Shown one piece after another: positions 38,644 through 48,139 of a stretch of 64,000 bases of DNA (its first letter is position 1; each line of letters starts with the position of its first letter). Made by a program: the position numbers and the translations under genes. The stretch covers positions 4,506,001 through 4,570,000 of the forward strand of contig NZ_CP025012.1 of the NCBI RefSeq assembly GCF_002953715.1, written 5' to 3'. Below the pieces are notes generated by a model, which did no database searches, had not been told where the DNA came from, and saw nothing but the letters and a program-made list of their open reading frames with translations. Source of the stretch: Rhizobium leguminosarum. GTDB lineage: Bacteria; Pseudomonadota; Alphaproteobacteria; Rhizobiales; Rhizobiaceae.

Positions 38644-38756
38644 AGAGGCCTCCAGGCTGAAAACGTCTCAAAATTGGCGCAGGCGCGAAGATGACCGCGT
38701 GCAAGCGCACGGCATGTCCGCCGTTTAGCAGGCTTCGCCGGGGATGGCAATAAGGA

Positions 38757-38776
38757 TATAAAGAAGTCTTTATATG
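38757..38776 (-). promoter_or_regulatory. Perfect 9-2-9 palindrome upstream of ahcY (candidate operator)
   Basis: On the minus strand ATATAAAGA and TCTTTATAT are perfect inverted arms two bases apart, 114 bases upstream of the ahcY start. A second TATATG / TTTATATG motif overlaps it. The pattern resembles operators I recall for the ArsR-type SAH regulator SahR in alphaproteobacteria; this link is from memory and context. Confidence 0.5.
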
Positions 38777-38797
38777 TTTATATGAGCTCGCCGGCGC

Positions 38798-39073
38798 TCA
38801 CATTTCTTCGCCGAACCTATTCTGGATCAGTTGGTCCAGCGCCTCCAGCGCTTCCTCGGCCTGGCTGCCGCTCGCCGAAACGACGACGCTCGAGCCGGGG
38901 CTTGCCGCAAGCATCATCAGTCCCATGATGGAGGTGCCGCCGACCGTCATCCCGTCCTTGGAAACGGTGATGGCGGCATCGAAGGTCTCGACCATCTGCA
39001 CGAATTTGGCGGAAGCGCGCGCGTGAAGACCGCGCTTGTTGATAATGAGGAGTTCCCGGGAGAGCGATGTCAT
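38798..39073 (-). CDS. ptsH: HPr phosphocarrier protein
   Basis: A 91-residue HPr. The phosphorylatable His17 lies in KRGLHARASAKFVQMVETF, and the regulatory Ser48 that HprK modifies lies in GGTSIMGLMMLAASPGSSV, so both switch sites are intact. The C-terminal SQAEEALEALDQLI completes the fold. No EIIB or EIIC transport component is in the cluster, so the branch is a regulatory phosphorelay fed by an enzyme I encoded elsewhere. It follows the EIIA gene by nine bases on the same strand, and ahcY lies beyond. The alternative name NPr would also fit. Confidence 0.92.
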   Translation of the reverse strand: MTSLSRELLIINKRGLHARASAKFVQMVETFDAAITVSKDGMTVGGTSIMGLMMLAASPGSSVVVSASGSQAEEALEALDQLIQNRFGEEM

Positions 39074-39082
39074 GAAGGCTCG

Positions 39083-39484
39083 TTATTTTCCGCTGAGCAC
39101 ACGGCTCGCGACATTGATATATTTCCGCCCGGCCTCGGAAGCCTCCACCAGCGCCTTTTCCATGTTGTTCTCGCCGCGCACACCGGCAAGCTTGATCAAC
39201 ATCGGCAGGTTGACGCCGGCAATGACTTCGGTATGGCCGCTGCTCATGACTGATATGGCAAGATTGGACGGCGTGCCGCCGAACATGTCGGTCAGGATGA
39301 CGACGCCATGGCCATCATCGGCACCGGAAACGGCTTCCAGAATGTCCTGCCGTCTCTGGTCCATGTCGTCTTCGGGGCCAATACAGACCGTCTCGATGAA
39401 TTTCTGAGGACCGACGACGTGCTCGACAGCATGACGAAACTCTTCAGCCAGCTTGCCATGAGTGACAAGCACAAGTCCGATCAT
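39083..39484 (-). CDS. PTS Man-type EIIA component
   Basis: A 133-residue EIIA of the mannose family. The phosphoacceptor His9 is in MIGLVLVTHGKLAEEF, and VVILTDMFGGTPSNLAI is the second family signature; the C-terminus EKALVEASEAGRKYINVASRVLSGK is typical. The ATG at 39484 is selected; 18 codons of upstream open frame have no family support. The protein receives phosphate from HPr, encoded just downstream. In alphaproteobacteria this EIIA acts in regulation and not in sugar uptake, since no EIIB/C/D partner is present here. It is the second gene after hprK, 150 bases away. Confidence 0.9.
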   Translation of the reverse strand: MIGLVLVTHGKLAEEFRHAVEHVVGPQKFIETVCIGPEDDMDQRRQDILEAVSGADDGHGVVILTDMFGGTPSNLAISVMSSGHTEVIAGVNLPMLIKLAGVRGENNMEKALVEASEAGRKYINVASRVLSGK

Positions 39485-39634
39485 GATATTACTGCTCCCA
39501 TAGACGCAAACGGTGGACCCAATATCGCAATGCAGCAATTACGTCCACCGGTGGGGGCACATCTTGGCTATGAAAAGCCGAAGTGCAAGATAAAAATGCG
39601 ACTATATAAGGCAGATTGACCAATCCGGAAGGCC

Positions 39635-40087
39635 CTAGCGCCCGATATCCGGCACTTTTGCCATCAGGATTGCAAGGGGTGAGGAAACGCCCGCGAGCAA
39701 CCGCAATGCGGGAAGCGAAAAACCGGCAGCAAGGCTCACCATTTCGCCCTCGGGAGGCACCCGGTTTTCACCGGTAGCGCTGCCCGGAAGCACGGCATAA
39801 TGCATGGCCGCCCTGGGAATATGGTCCTGATGAACGATACCGGTGCCGCGAAGCTCCATCAGCCCGGTGATCGATGGCGGGCACGCGGCAATCACCGCGC
39901 CGGTCTCTCCTGAGAGAAGAACCTGGTCGTCGGCGATCAGCGCCGTGAAAAGCCCGAGCCGGCGCGCCTCCGTCATGCAGGTGAAGGCCAGCATCGATTT
40001 GCCCCAGCCGGAAGGCCCGCTGAACAGCAGTCCCGTCTTGCCGACGACGATCGCCGTCGCATGGATGTTGAAAGCTGCCTCGGTCAT
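39635..40087 (-). CDS. hprK: HPr kinase/phosphorylase, short alphaproteobacterial form
   Basis: A 150-residue catalytic core of HPr kinase/phosphorylase. Walker A is GPSGWGKSMLAF with Lys30, LIADDQVLLSGE is the catalytic region, and LMELRGTGIV carries the family signature around the phosphorylase site. The N-terminal domain of the about 310-residue Firmicute enzyme is absent, as is usual in rhizobia. It phosphorylates HPr on Ser. Its ATG overlaps the chvG stop (ATGA), tying it to the ChvG-ChvI stress system. An EIIA and HPr follow 150 bases downstream. Confidence 0.92.
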   Translation of the reverse strand: MTEAAFNIHATAIVVGKTGLLFSGPSGWGKSMLAFTCMTEARRLGLFTALIADDQVLLSGETGAVIAACPPSITGLMELRGTGIVHQDHIPRAAMHYAVLPGSATGENRVPPEGEMVSLAAGFSLPALRLLAGVSSPLAILMAKVPDIGR

Positions 40088-41874
40088 GCTGCGGTGCCGA
40101 CTGGCAAAGAGAGGATGAAGCGCGCGCCGAGCACATGCCCGCCTTCGGCATCGGTGATGTTTTCGGCTCTCAGCGAACCGCCATGCGCCTCGGCGATCTG
40201 CCGGCTGATCGAAAGGCCGAGGCCTGAATTCTGGCCGAAGCCTTCCGATTCCGGCCGGTCCGTATAGAAGCGCTCGAAGATGCGGTCGATATTTTCCGCC
40301 TGGATGCCGGGGCCGTTGTCTTCGATAGTGGCGACGCATCGCGAACGCGTCCGCACCAGCCGCACGGTAATCTTTCCGCCCTTTTCCGGCACGAAAGAGC
40401 GGGCATTCTCGATCAGGTTGGCGATGATCTGGCCGATGCGCAGATCGTGGCCATTGACGACGAAGCGCGTCTTGATGTTCGGCTTGCGCTCGATCGCATA
40501 TTCGATCTCCACCTGCTTCTTGGTGCTCCTGACCTGGCGCGAAACCTCGATGAGGTCACGCAGCAGCACCTCCATATCGACGGAGCCGGCATCGACGCGT
40601 GCGAGTTCGGCATCGAGACGGGAGGCATCGGAAATATCGCTGATCAGCCGGTCGAGGCGGCGGACATCGTGCTGGATGACGTCCATCAGCCGCTTCTTGG
40701 AATCGTCGGATCGGGCCAGCGGCAGCGTTTCAACAGCGCTGCGCAGCGATGTCAGCGGGTTCTTGAGCTCGTGGCTGACATCGGCCGCGAAACTTTCGAT
40801 CGCATCGATGCGGTCGTAGAGCGCCGTCGTCATCTCGCGCAACGCGATGGAAAGGTTGCCGATTTCGTCTTGGCGGGCGGAGAAGTCGGGGATCTCCTCG
40901 CGTGCCTTGGCGCCCCGGCGCACACGGATGGCAGCCGCCGAAAGACGGCGCAGCGGATTGGCGATCGTCGATGAAAGCACCAGCGACAGCAGCACGTTGA
41001 CGAGGGTCGCGACGCCGAAGACGCGCATGATGGCAAGCCGCTCGGCATGAACGATATTGTCGATGTCGCCCGCCTGCGTCGACAGCAGCAAAACGCCGAG
41101 CACGGCGCGAAAGCGCTGGATCGGCACGGCGACGGAAACGATGAGTTCGCCTTTCTCGGTGGTGCGCACGACCGCGCCGCGCACGCCGGTGAGCGCATTC
41201 ATCACCTCGGGATAGATCGAGCCGTCGCCGCCCGGCGCTTCCTTATAGAGCGGCAGATTGCCGGGCTGCAGCGCCTTGTTGAACAGGGTGGCGAACCACT
41301 CGCTCCAGGTCTGCTTCTCCTCTTCAACAGGCGGCAGGTCGAAGCGCAGCACCTGGCCGCGCGAATAGAGATGGCGCGAATCGAGCAGCAGATTGGCGTC
41401 GGCATCGAAGATGCGGGCGCGTGTGCGCGTCGGAGAGATAAGCCGGCGCAGGACCGGCGCGACCTTTTCGGGATCGATCGGGAATTCGAGGTCCTCGTCG
41501 TTCGGCACCGGCGTGATGCTCTGGCCGGCCTGCAGCTCGAGCAGCTTCTGCGGATCGATGGTGATCGAGTTGGTATCGACCGACGCGGAGGCCGAAACGG
41601 CGCCCGCGATGATCTCGCCCTGCGTCAGCAGGCTTTCGGCGCGGGCGTCGATCAATCCCTCGCGAAACTGGTTGAGATAGAGGATGCCACCGACGAGCAC
41701 CACCAGTGCGACGAGATTGAAGAACAGGATGCGCCGCGTCAGGCTCGAAAAGACGGCATTGCCGAAGATGCGGCGGATCAGCGTGAAGGGATGCGACCAA
41801 CGGCGGCCCCGGACGCGACGGGTGCTCACGCCCTCCGCGTCGTCCAGATCCCTTTCCTGCACCAACTGTGCCAA
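40084..41874 (-). CDS. chvG: ChvG sensor histidine kinase (ExoS type)
   Basis: Inner-membrane sensor of the acid and envelope-stress two-component system needed for symbiosis and exopolysaccharide control. The protein has 596 residues: a basic N-terminal cytosolic stretch, TM1 (ILFFNLVALVVLVGGILYL), a large periplasmic domain of about 220 residues, TM2 near LVNVLLSLVLSSTIA, a HAMP linker, and the kinase core with His368 in SHELKNPLTSLRSA, N-box LIENARSFV, DNGPGI and GQNSGLGLSIS. ATG 41874 follows an intergenic gap from chvI that holds a palindromic repeat. It overlaps hprK by four bases. Confidence 0.96.
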   Translation of the reverse strand: MAQLVQERDLDDAEGVSTRRVRGRRWSHPFTLIRRIFGNAVFSSLTRRILFFNLVALVVLVGGILYLNQFREGLIDARAESLLTQGEIIAGAVSASASVDTNSITIDPQKLLELQAGQSITPVPNDEDLEFPIDPEKVAPVLRRLISPTRTRARIFDADANLLLDSRHLYSRGQVLRFDLPPVEEEKQTWSEWFATLFNKALQPGNLPLYKEAPGGDGSIYPEVMNALTGVRGAVVRTTEKGELIVSVAVPIQRFRAVLGVLLLSTQAGDIDNIVHAERLAIMRVFGVATLVNVLLSLVLSSTIANPLRRLSAAAIRVRRGAKAREEIPDFSARQDEIGNLSIALREMTTALYDRIDAIESFAADVSHELKNPLTSLRSAVETLPLARSDDSKKRLMDVIQHDVRRLDRLISDISDASRLDAELARVDAGSVDMEVLLRDLIEVSRQVRSTKKQVEIEYAIERKPNIKTRFVVNGHDLRIGQIIANLIENARSFVPEKGGKITVRLVRTRSRCVATIEDNGPGIQAENIDRIFERFYTDRPESEGFGQNSGLGLSISRQIAEAHGGSLRAENITDAEGGHVLGARFILSLPVGTAA

Positions 41875-41937
41875 TGACAGGCCCTTTCGAAGGGCGGGGC
41901 CGGATGAACCGGCCCACAGCCCTTAACATTTCCTACA

Positions 41938-42040
41938 GCGCCGCGCATCTTTTCAGACGCGCAAAGGACGCTGTAACATTTTGACTGCTGCATAATTTAA
42001 TCCTTAAATCGGATTCCGATTTAAGGAATTATGCAGTAGC
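41938..42040. repeat. Palindromic repeat in the chvI-chvG gap
   Basis: The core CTGCATAATTTAATCCTTAAA and its partner TTTAAGGAATTATGCAG form a long imperfect hairpin (about 41988-42036). The left flank CGCGCAAAGGACGCTGTAACATT marks it as an inverted relative of the repeat at 19641. It should form a strong structure in the chvI-chvG transcript. Confidence 0.65.
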
Positions 42041-42057
42041 GCTGCGCCGCTCGGGGC

Positions 42058-42810
42058 TCAAGCTGCTTCGCGGAAGCGGTATCCCACTCCGTAGAGTGTT
42101 TCAATCATATCAAAGTCGTTGTCGACCATCTTGAATTTCTTGCGCAGCCGCTTGATGTGGCTGTCGATGGTTCGGTCGTCGACATAGACTTGCTCGTCAT
42201 AGGCCGCGTCCATCAGCGCGTCGCGGCTCTTGACGACGCCGGGGCGTTGCGCCAGCGAATGCAGGATCAGGAACTCGGTCACCGTCAGCGTCACGGCCTC
42301 ACCCTTCCAGGTACAGGTGTGGCGTTCCTGGTCCATGACCAGCTGCCCGCGCTCCAGCGAACGGGCCTGCTGCACCGCGCCGTTCTTCGGTGCGCCGGTG
42401 GGGCTGGTACCGGCGGCGGCGGCTTCACGGCTTGACGCGCGGCGCAGGACGGCGCGCACGCGCTCCACCAGCAAACGCTGCGAAAAAGGCTTGGTGATGA
42501 AATCGTCGGCGCCCATCTTCAGGCCGAAGAGCTCGTCGATCTCCTCGTCCTTGGAGGTGAGGAAGATGACGGGAATATCCGACTTCTGCCGCAGGCGGCG
42601 CAGCAGTTCCATGCCATCCATGCGTGGCATCTTGATGTCGAAGATCGCAAGCTGCGGCGGTCGTGCCAGAAGGCCGTCGAGCGCCGAGGCACCGTCCGTA
42701 TAAGTCTCGACCTTGTATCCTTCGGCCTCCAGCGCGATCGACACCGAGGTGAGGATGTTGCGGTCGTCATCAACGAGCGCGATTGTCGGCATGGTGTTGG
42801 TCTCCGTCAT
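42058..42810 (-). CDS. chvI: ChvI response regulator (OmpR/PhoB family)
   Basis: DNA-binding partner of ChvG, 250 residues. The receiver domain has the acidic pair near DDDRNILTSVSIALEAEGYKVETYTDG, phosphoacceptor Asp58 in LAIFDIKMPRMDGMELLRRL and conserved Lys in FITKPFSQRLLVERV. A linker rich in Ala precedes the winged helix (LTVTEFLILHSLAQRPGVVKSRDALMD, DDRTIDSHIKRLRKKFK). ATG 42810 is used; ATG 42792 (MPTIALVDDD) is as plausible and has GGAG nine bases upstream. It is divergent from pckA. The repeat downstream separates it from chvG. Confidence 0.96.
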   Translation of the reverse strand: MTETNTMPTIALVDDDRNILTSVSIALEAEGYKVETYTDGASALDGLLARPPQLAIFDIKMPRMDGMELLRRLRQKSDIPVIFLTSKDEEIDELFGLKMGADDFITKPFSQRLLVERVRAVLRRASSREAAAAGTSPTGAPKNGAVQQARSLERGQLVMDQERHTCTWKGEAVTLTVTEFLILHSLAQRPGVVKSRDALMDAAYDEQVYVDDRTIDSHIKRLRKKFKMVDNDFDMIETLYGVGYRFREAA

Positions 42811-43130
42811 CAGTGCGCAATCTCCCGGATTTGCTCTCCCCAGGCGGTCTCAATGACCGGATGCGCTTATGGAGGATAAAGGTGGAACAAATTGTGGCAA
42901 AGATAAAGGGAGAAGATTGTTGTAAAATTCGCAAGCAATCTCAGGTAGCGCATCAAAATAGTTAAACGCAGTCTTTTCAAACGATTTAAAATTAGGGAGA
43001 TAAATTTAAATCGATTAAATGTTTGATATCACTACATTTTCTCTAGTTTGTCATCTTGTGTTTTAAAATTTCTGCCCGTATTTTCGCACTCAGTTTTAAC
43101 GGTAACGAGCCTGAGCGAAGGGAACTAGCC
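42811..43130. promoter_or_regulatory. Divergent chvI / pckA promoter region
   Basis: 320 bases without a gene. It is strikingly AT-rich from about 42960 to 43085, with short inverted stretches around TTAAATCGATTAAA at 43009-43021. It must hold the promoters of both genes. I could not place -10/-35 pairs or a ChvI box with confidence. Confidence 0.5.
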
Positions 43131-44741
<1,611 letters not shown>

Positions 44742-44750
44742 GGCGAACAA

Positions 44751-44794
44751 GCAATTCCAGCAAAAGTGCGCAGCGGTTTTGCGTCCGGAATTGC
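44751..44794. repeat. Palindromic repeat, type A, downstream of pckA
   Basis: GCAATTCCAG and CCGGAATTGC flank the core GCGCAGCGGTTTTGCGT. It is nearly identical over 42 bases to the copy at 49702-49743, differing by one base in the core (AAAAGTGCG versus AAAACTGCG). Confidence 0.8.
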
Positions 44795-44865
44795 GTGAAA
44801 ACAAAAAGTTGGAGCATTCTCTACTTCCAAGAAGAACGGATGCTCCAGTCTCTGACTCACGTGAA

Positions 44866-44897
44866 ACCCGGCATCGCAGGATTGCCGGGTTTTTCTT
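44866..44897 (+). terminator. Terminator of pckA
   Basis: CCCGGCA and TGCCGGG pair across a 9-base loop, followed by TTTTTCTT, 126 bases after the pckA stop and just past the repeat. Confidence 0.75.
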
Positions 44898-44947
44898 GAT
44901 CATTGCCGATATTTTCAATTCGCCGTTGATGTGAGATAGAACGCCGC

Positions 44948-45391
44948 ATGGCCAGCGACGCGCTCTATATCGATGACAGGATCACCATCGCGGGATGGGA
45001 GCTGACGGAACAGTTCGTTCTGGCGGGCGGCCCTGGCGGTCAGAATGTCAACAAGGTCTCGACCGCCGTCCAGCTGTTCTTCAACATCCCGAATTCGCCG
45101 TCCCTGAATGATCGTGTCAAAACCAATGCGATCAAGCTCGCCGGCCGGCGTTTGTCAAAGGACGGCGTGCTGATGATCGAGGCGAGCCGCTTTCGCAGCC
45201 AGGACCGCAACCGCGAGGATGCGCGCGACCGGTTGAAGGAACTGATCCTGGAGGCCGCCAAGCCGCCACCGCCGCCGCGCAAGAAGACCAAGCCGACCAA
45301 AGGTTCAATCGAACGCCGCCTGAAGGAAAAATCCGGCCGCTCGGAAGTCAAGAAAATGCGCGGCCGCCCCGGCGGCGGCGGTAGTGAATGA
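44948..45391 (+). CDS. arfB: Alternative ribosome-rescue factor ArfB (peptidyl-tRNA hydrolase)
   Basis: Class-I release-factor-like hydrolase that frees stalled ribosomes without a stop codon. The protein has 147 residues. The catalytic GGQ is at residues 30-32 in LAGGPGGQNVNKVSTAVQL. The C-terminal basic tail (RKKTKPTKGSIERRLKEKSGRSEVKKMRGRP) is the segment that inserts in the empty mRNA channel. There is no codon-recognition domain, as expected for ArfB/YaeJ. ATG 44948 begins MASDALYIDD. Its end overlaps the alkB-like gene by eight bases. Confidence 0.95.
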   Translation: MASDALYIDDRITIAGWELTEQFVLAGGPGGQNVNKVSTAVQLFFNIPNSPSLNDRVKTNAIKLAGRRLSKDGVLMIEASRFRSQDRNREDARDRLKELILEAAKPPPPPRKKTKPTKGSIERRLKEKSGRSEVKKMRGRPGGGGSE

Positions 45392-46004
45392 CATGGCCGC
45401 GCTCTTGAACGGCATCCGCCATCTCGCCGGCTATCTCGACCGCACGCGTCAAGAGGCATTGGTCGAGCTGATTCGCACCATCGTCGCCGAAGCGCCGCTT
45501 TATGTACCCGTCATGCCCGGCACCGGTAAGCCGATGTCGGTGCGAATGACCAATTGCGGGCCGCTCGGCTGGGTGACGGACAAACAGCGCGGCTATCGCT
45601 ACCAGCCGACGCACCCGGCAACCGGCAGGCCCTGGCCTGATATGCCGCAGCAATTGCTCGATATCTGGAACGACGTTTCGGGTTACGATAAGTCGCCTGA
45701 AGCCTGCCTCGTCAATTTCTACTCCGACGAAGCCCGCATGGGCCTGCATCAGGACAAGGACGAACAGGATCTCAAGGCCCCGGTCGTCTCGATCTCGCTC
45801 GGCAACAGCTGCCTCTTTCGTGTCGGTGGCCTCAGCCGCAACGATCGTACGCTATCTTTCAAGCTTTCAAGCGGTGATCTGGTGGTGTTGGGCGGCGAGG
45901 GGAGGCTGTGTTTCCACGGCGTCGACCGCATCCATCCGGCGACTTCGACGCTGCTGAAGAATGGCGGCCGCATCAATCTGACGCTGCGCCGCGTCAATCC
46001 CTAA
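45384..46004 (+). CDS. alkB: AlkB-type 2-oxoglutarate/Fe(II) dioxygenase
   Basis: Oxidative demethylase of alkylated DNA or RNA bases, 206 residues. The Fe(II) motif HxD lies in GLHQDKDEQDLKAPVVSISLGNS, a second His in VDRIHPATS, and the 2-oxoglutarate Arg in GGRINLTLRRV. The N-terminal nucleotide-recognition lid contains MSVRMTNCGPLGWVTDKQRGYRY, typical of true AlkB proteins. The start is GTG 45384, overlapping arfB, or ATG 45393 (MAALLNG), which I cannot separate. It meets coaA convergently across 13 bases. No Ada-like regulator is adjacent. Confidence 0.93.
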   Translation: MNDMAALLNGIRHLAGYLDRTRQEALVELIRTIVAEAPLYVPVMPGTGKPMSVRMTNCGPLGWVTDKQRGYRYQPTHPATGRPWPDMPQQLLDIWNDVSGYDKSPEACLVNFYSDEARMGLHQDKDEQDLKAPVVSISLGNSCLFRVGGLSRNDRTLSFKLSSGDLVVLGGEGRLCFHGVDRIHPATSTLLKNGGRINLTLRRVNP

Positions 46005-46017
46005 AATATAGACGCCG

Positions 46018-47013
46018 CTATAGTTTTCGCAGCGCGACTTGTTCGATCAGGTGATCCTTGCCCTTTTTCAGGATGAGATCGGCGCGCGGACGCGTCGGCA
46101 GAATGTTCTGGCGCAAGTTCTTCAGGTTGATGTTTGCCCAAAGATCTTCGGCGATTTCGAGCGCTTCAGCGTCGCTGATCGACGCATAGCGATGGAAATA
46201 GGAATTCGGATCGCGGAAGGCGGTCTCGCGCAGCCGCATGAAGCGCGTGACATACCAGTTGTGGATCTCGTCTTCCGCGGCATCGATATAGATCGAGAAG
46301 TCGAAGAAGTCGGAGACCATCGGCACGATCCTGCCGCCGGCAGGCAGGTCGCGCGACTGCAGCACGTTGATGCCTTCGAAGATCAGGATATCGGGTCGGT
46401 CGACGATCTTGTATTCGTCCGGCAGCACGTCGTAGACGAGGTGCGAATAGCTGGGCGCCTTCACATCCGGCTGACCGGCCTTGATGGCCGAGAGGAAACG
46501 CAGGATCGAAGCCGTGTCGTAGCTTTCCGGAAAGCCCTTGCGCTGCATCAGCTTTTCCCGCTGCAACACGGCGTTCGGATGAAGGAAGCCGTCGGTGGTG
46601 ACGAGATCGACCTTCGGACTGGAAGGCCAGCGCCCCAGGAGCTCCTTGAGGATGCGGGCGGTGGTCGATTTTCCCACAGCGACCGAGCCGGCGATGCCGA
46701 TGACGAAGGGCGTCTTCGTCACATCGGACAGGCTAAGGAAGCGGTTGCGCTGTTCGAACAGCATCTGCGAGGATTCGACATGCGCTGACAGCAGCCGCGA
46801 CAGCGACAGATAGATGCGCCGGACCTCGTCGAGATCGATCGGATCGCCCATCGAACGCAGCCGTTTGACCTCGTCGCTGGTCAGCGTCAACGGCGTGTCG
46901 GCGCGGAATTTCGCCCATTGTTCGGAAGAGAAGAAGTGGTAGGGCGAATAGGATTCCGACTGGAAATGATCCAACGTTTCCGGCACCCCGATAATCTCAG
47001 TCGCGATACTCAT
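46018..47013 (-). CDS. coaA: Pantothenate kinase (type I)
   Basis: Phosphorylates pantothenate, the committed step of coenzyme A synthesis. The protein has 331 residues. The P-loop GIAGSVAVGKSTTARILKELL is in the centre; VTTDGFLHPNAVL, EGINVLQ and FDFSIYIDAAEDEIHNWYVTRFM are PanK-I signatures. It starts in the hisE stop (ATGA overlap), so it is the last gene of the his operon read on this strand. CoaE, the last enzyme of the pathway, is encoded at 5.6 kb. Coupling of his and CoA genes is common in rhizobia. Confidence 0.96.
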   Translation of the reverse strand: MSIATEIIGVPETLDHFQSESYSPYHFFSSEQWAKFRADTPLTLTSDEVKRLRSMGDPIDLDEVRRIYLSLSRLLSAHVESSQMLFEQRNRFLSLSDVTKTPFVIGIAGSVAVGKSTTARILKELLGRWPSSPKVDLVTTDGFLHPNAVLQREKLMQRKGFPESYDTASILRFLSAIKAGQPDVKAPSYSHLVYDVLPDEYKIVDRPDILIFEGINVLQSRDLPAGGRIVPMVSDFFDFSIYIDAAEDEIHNWYVTRFMRLRETAFRDPNSYFHRYASISDAEALEIAEDLWANINLKNLRQNILPTRPRADLILKKGKDHLIEQVALRKL

Positions 47014-47333
47014 GAACTCTGCCGGCTGGCCTTTTCCTTGAGGCCGGACTGCGCGGTTCTGCGCTCGAGCTCGGCCATGACATTCTCTAACGGTATTTCA
47101 GCAATCTTCAATACGACCAATAGGTGATAGAGCACATCGGCAGCCTCATAGGTCAGATTGTCGCGGTCGCCCGTCACCGCCGCCATTACGGCTTCGATCG
47201 CTTCTTCGCCGAGCTTCTTTGCCGCTTTCGGCTGGCCGGCGGCCACGAGTTTGGCTGTCCAGGATTGCTCCGGCGAGGCTTTCGATCGCTCTTCGACGAT
47301 GCTCTCGAGATCGGAAAGGGAAAATCCGCTCAT
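47010..47333 (-). CDS. hisE: Phosphoribosyl-ATP pyrophosphatase
   Basis: Second step of histidine synthesis, removing pyrophosphate from PR-ATP. The 107-residue protein begins MSGFSLSDLESIVEERSKASPEQSWTAKLVAAG. The MazG-like four-helix core carries the metal-binding acidic residues in KKLGEEAIEAVMAAVTGDRDNLTYEAADVLYHLLV. HisI is not in this window, so the two activities are on separate proteins. ATG 47333 lies 17 bases after hisF; the open frame upstream belongs to a shadow of hisF. It overlaps coaA by four bases. Confidence 0.95.
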   Translation of the reverse strand: MSGFSLSDLESIVEERSKASPEQSWTAKLVAAGQPKAAKKLGEEAIEAVMAAVTGDRDNLTYEAADVLYHLLVVLKIAEIPLENVMAELERRTAQSGLKEKASRQSS

Positions 47334-47350
47334 AGGTCCGCTTTCAAGGT

Positions 47351-48139
47351 TCAGTCGAGACGCATGTCGATGCCGCACTTCGACATATAGTGCTTCGCCT
47401 CGCCGACGGAATAGGTGCCGAAGTGGAAGATCGACGCGGCAAGCACCGCATTGGCATGGCCCTCCTTGATCCCGGCGACGAGATCGTCGAGATCGCCGAC
47501 GCCGCCGGAAGCGATGACAGGCACACGCACCGCATCGGCAATCGCCCGCGTCAGTTCCAGATCGTAGCCGACCTTGGTGCCGTCGCGGTCCATCGAGGTG
47601 ACCAGCAGCTCGCCGGCGCCGCGCGCCACCATTTTCTGGGCGAATTCGACGGCATCGATGCCGGTCGCGTTGCGCCCGCCATGGGTATAGATTTCCCAGG
47701 CGCTGAGATTGTCGCCGCCGACCGCCTGGGTGCGCCGGCGCTTGGCGTCGATCGAGACGACGATGCACTGGTCGCCGAACTTGTCGGCCGCCTCAGTGAC
47801 AAAGTCGGGATTGCTGACGGCCGCCGAATTGATCGAGACCTTGTCGGCACCGCACAGCAGCAGCTTGCGGATATCGGCGATGGTACGCACCCCGCCGCCG
47901 ACCGTCAGCGGCATGAAGCATTGGTCGGCCGTGCGCGACACGACATCGAAGATCGTCTCGCGATTGTCCGAGGAAGCGGTGATGTCGAGGAAGCAGAGTT
48001 CGTCGGCGCCGGCCGCATCATAGGCCTTCGCGGCTTCGACGGGATCGCCGGCATCGACGAGATTGAGGAAATTGACACCCTTGACGACGCGGCCGTCCTT
48101 GACGTCGAGGCAGGGGATGACTCGGGCCTTGAGGGTCAT
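47351..48139 (-). CDS. hisF: Imidazole glycerol phosphate synthase cyclase subunit
   Basis: Cyclase of the HisF-HisH synthase, 262 residues and a TIM barrel with two phosphate-binding halves. The N-terminal RVIPCLDVKDGRVVKGVNFLNLVDAGDPVE holds the catalytic Asp, and the central VSIDAKRR and DRDGTKVGYDLELTRAI regions supply the second acidic residue and phosphate loop. The ATG at 48139 follows the hisA stop with no gap. The glutaminase partner HisH is encoded 1.6 kb upstream in the same operon, with two unknown genes between hisA and hisH. Confidence 0.97.
   Translation of the reverse strand: MTLKARVIPCLDVKDGRVVKGVNFLNLVDAGDPVEAAKAYDAAGADELCFLDITASSDNRETIFDVVSRTADQCFMPLTVGGGVRTIADIRKLLLCGADKVSINSAAVSNPDFVTEAADKFGDQCIVVSIDAKRRRTQAVGGDNLSAWEIYTHGGRNATGIDAVEFAQKMVARGAGELLVTSMDRDGTKVGYDLELTRAIADAVRVPVIASGGVGDLDDLVAGIKEGHANAVLAASIFHFGTYSVGEAKHYMSKCGIDMRLD

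Noticed and set aside
39545..39554. 10-base palindrome CCACCGGTGG upstream of the EIIA gene
   Set aside because: Short GC palindromes are frequent in this genome and nothing else supports a regulatory role.
43000..43030. Near-palindrome around ATCGAT in the chvI-pckA gap
   Set aside because: Only about 7 of 8 pairs match and the region is AT-rich, so a chance origin is likely; no binding site is called.
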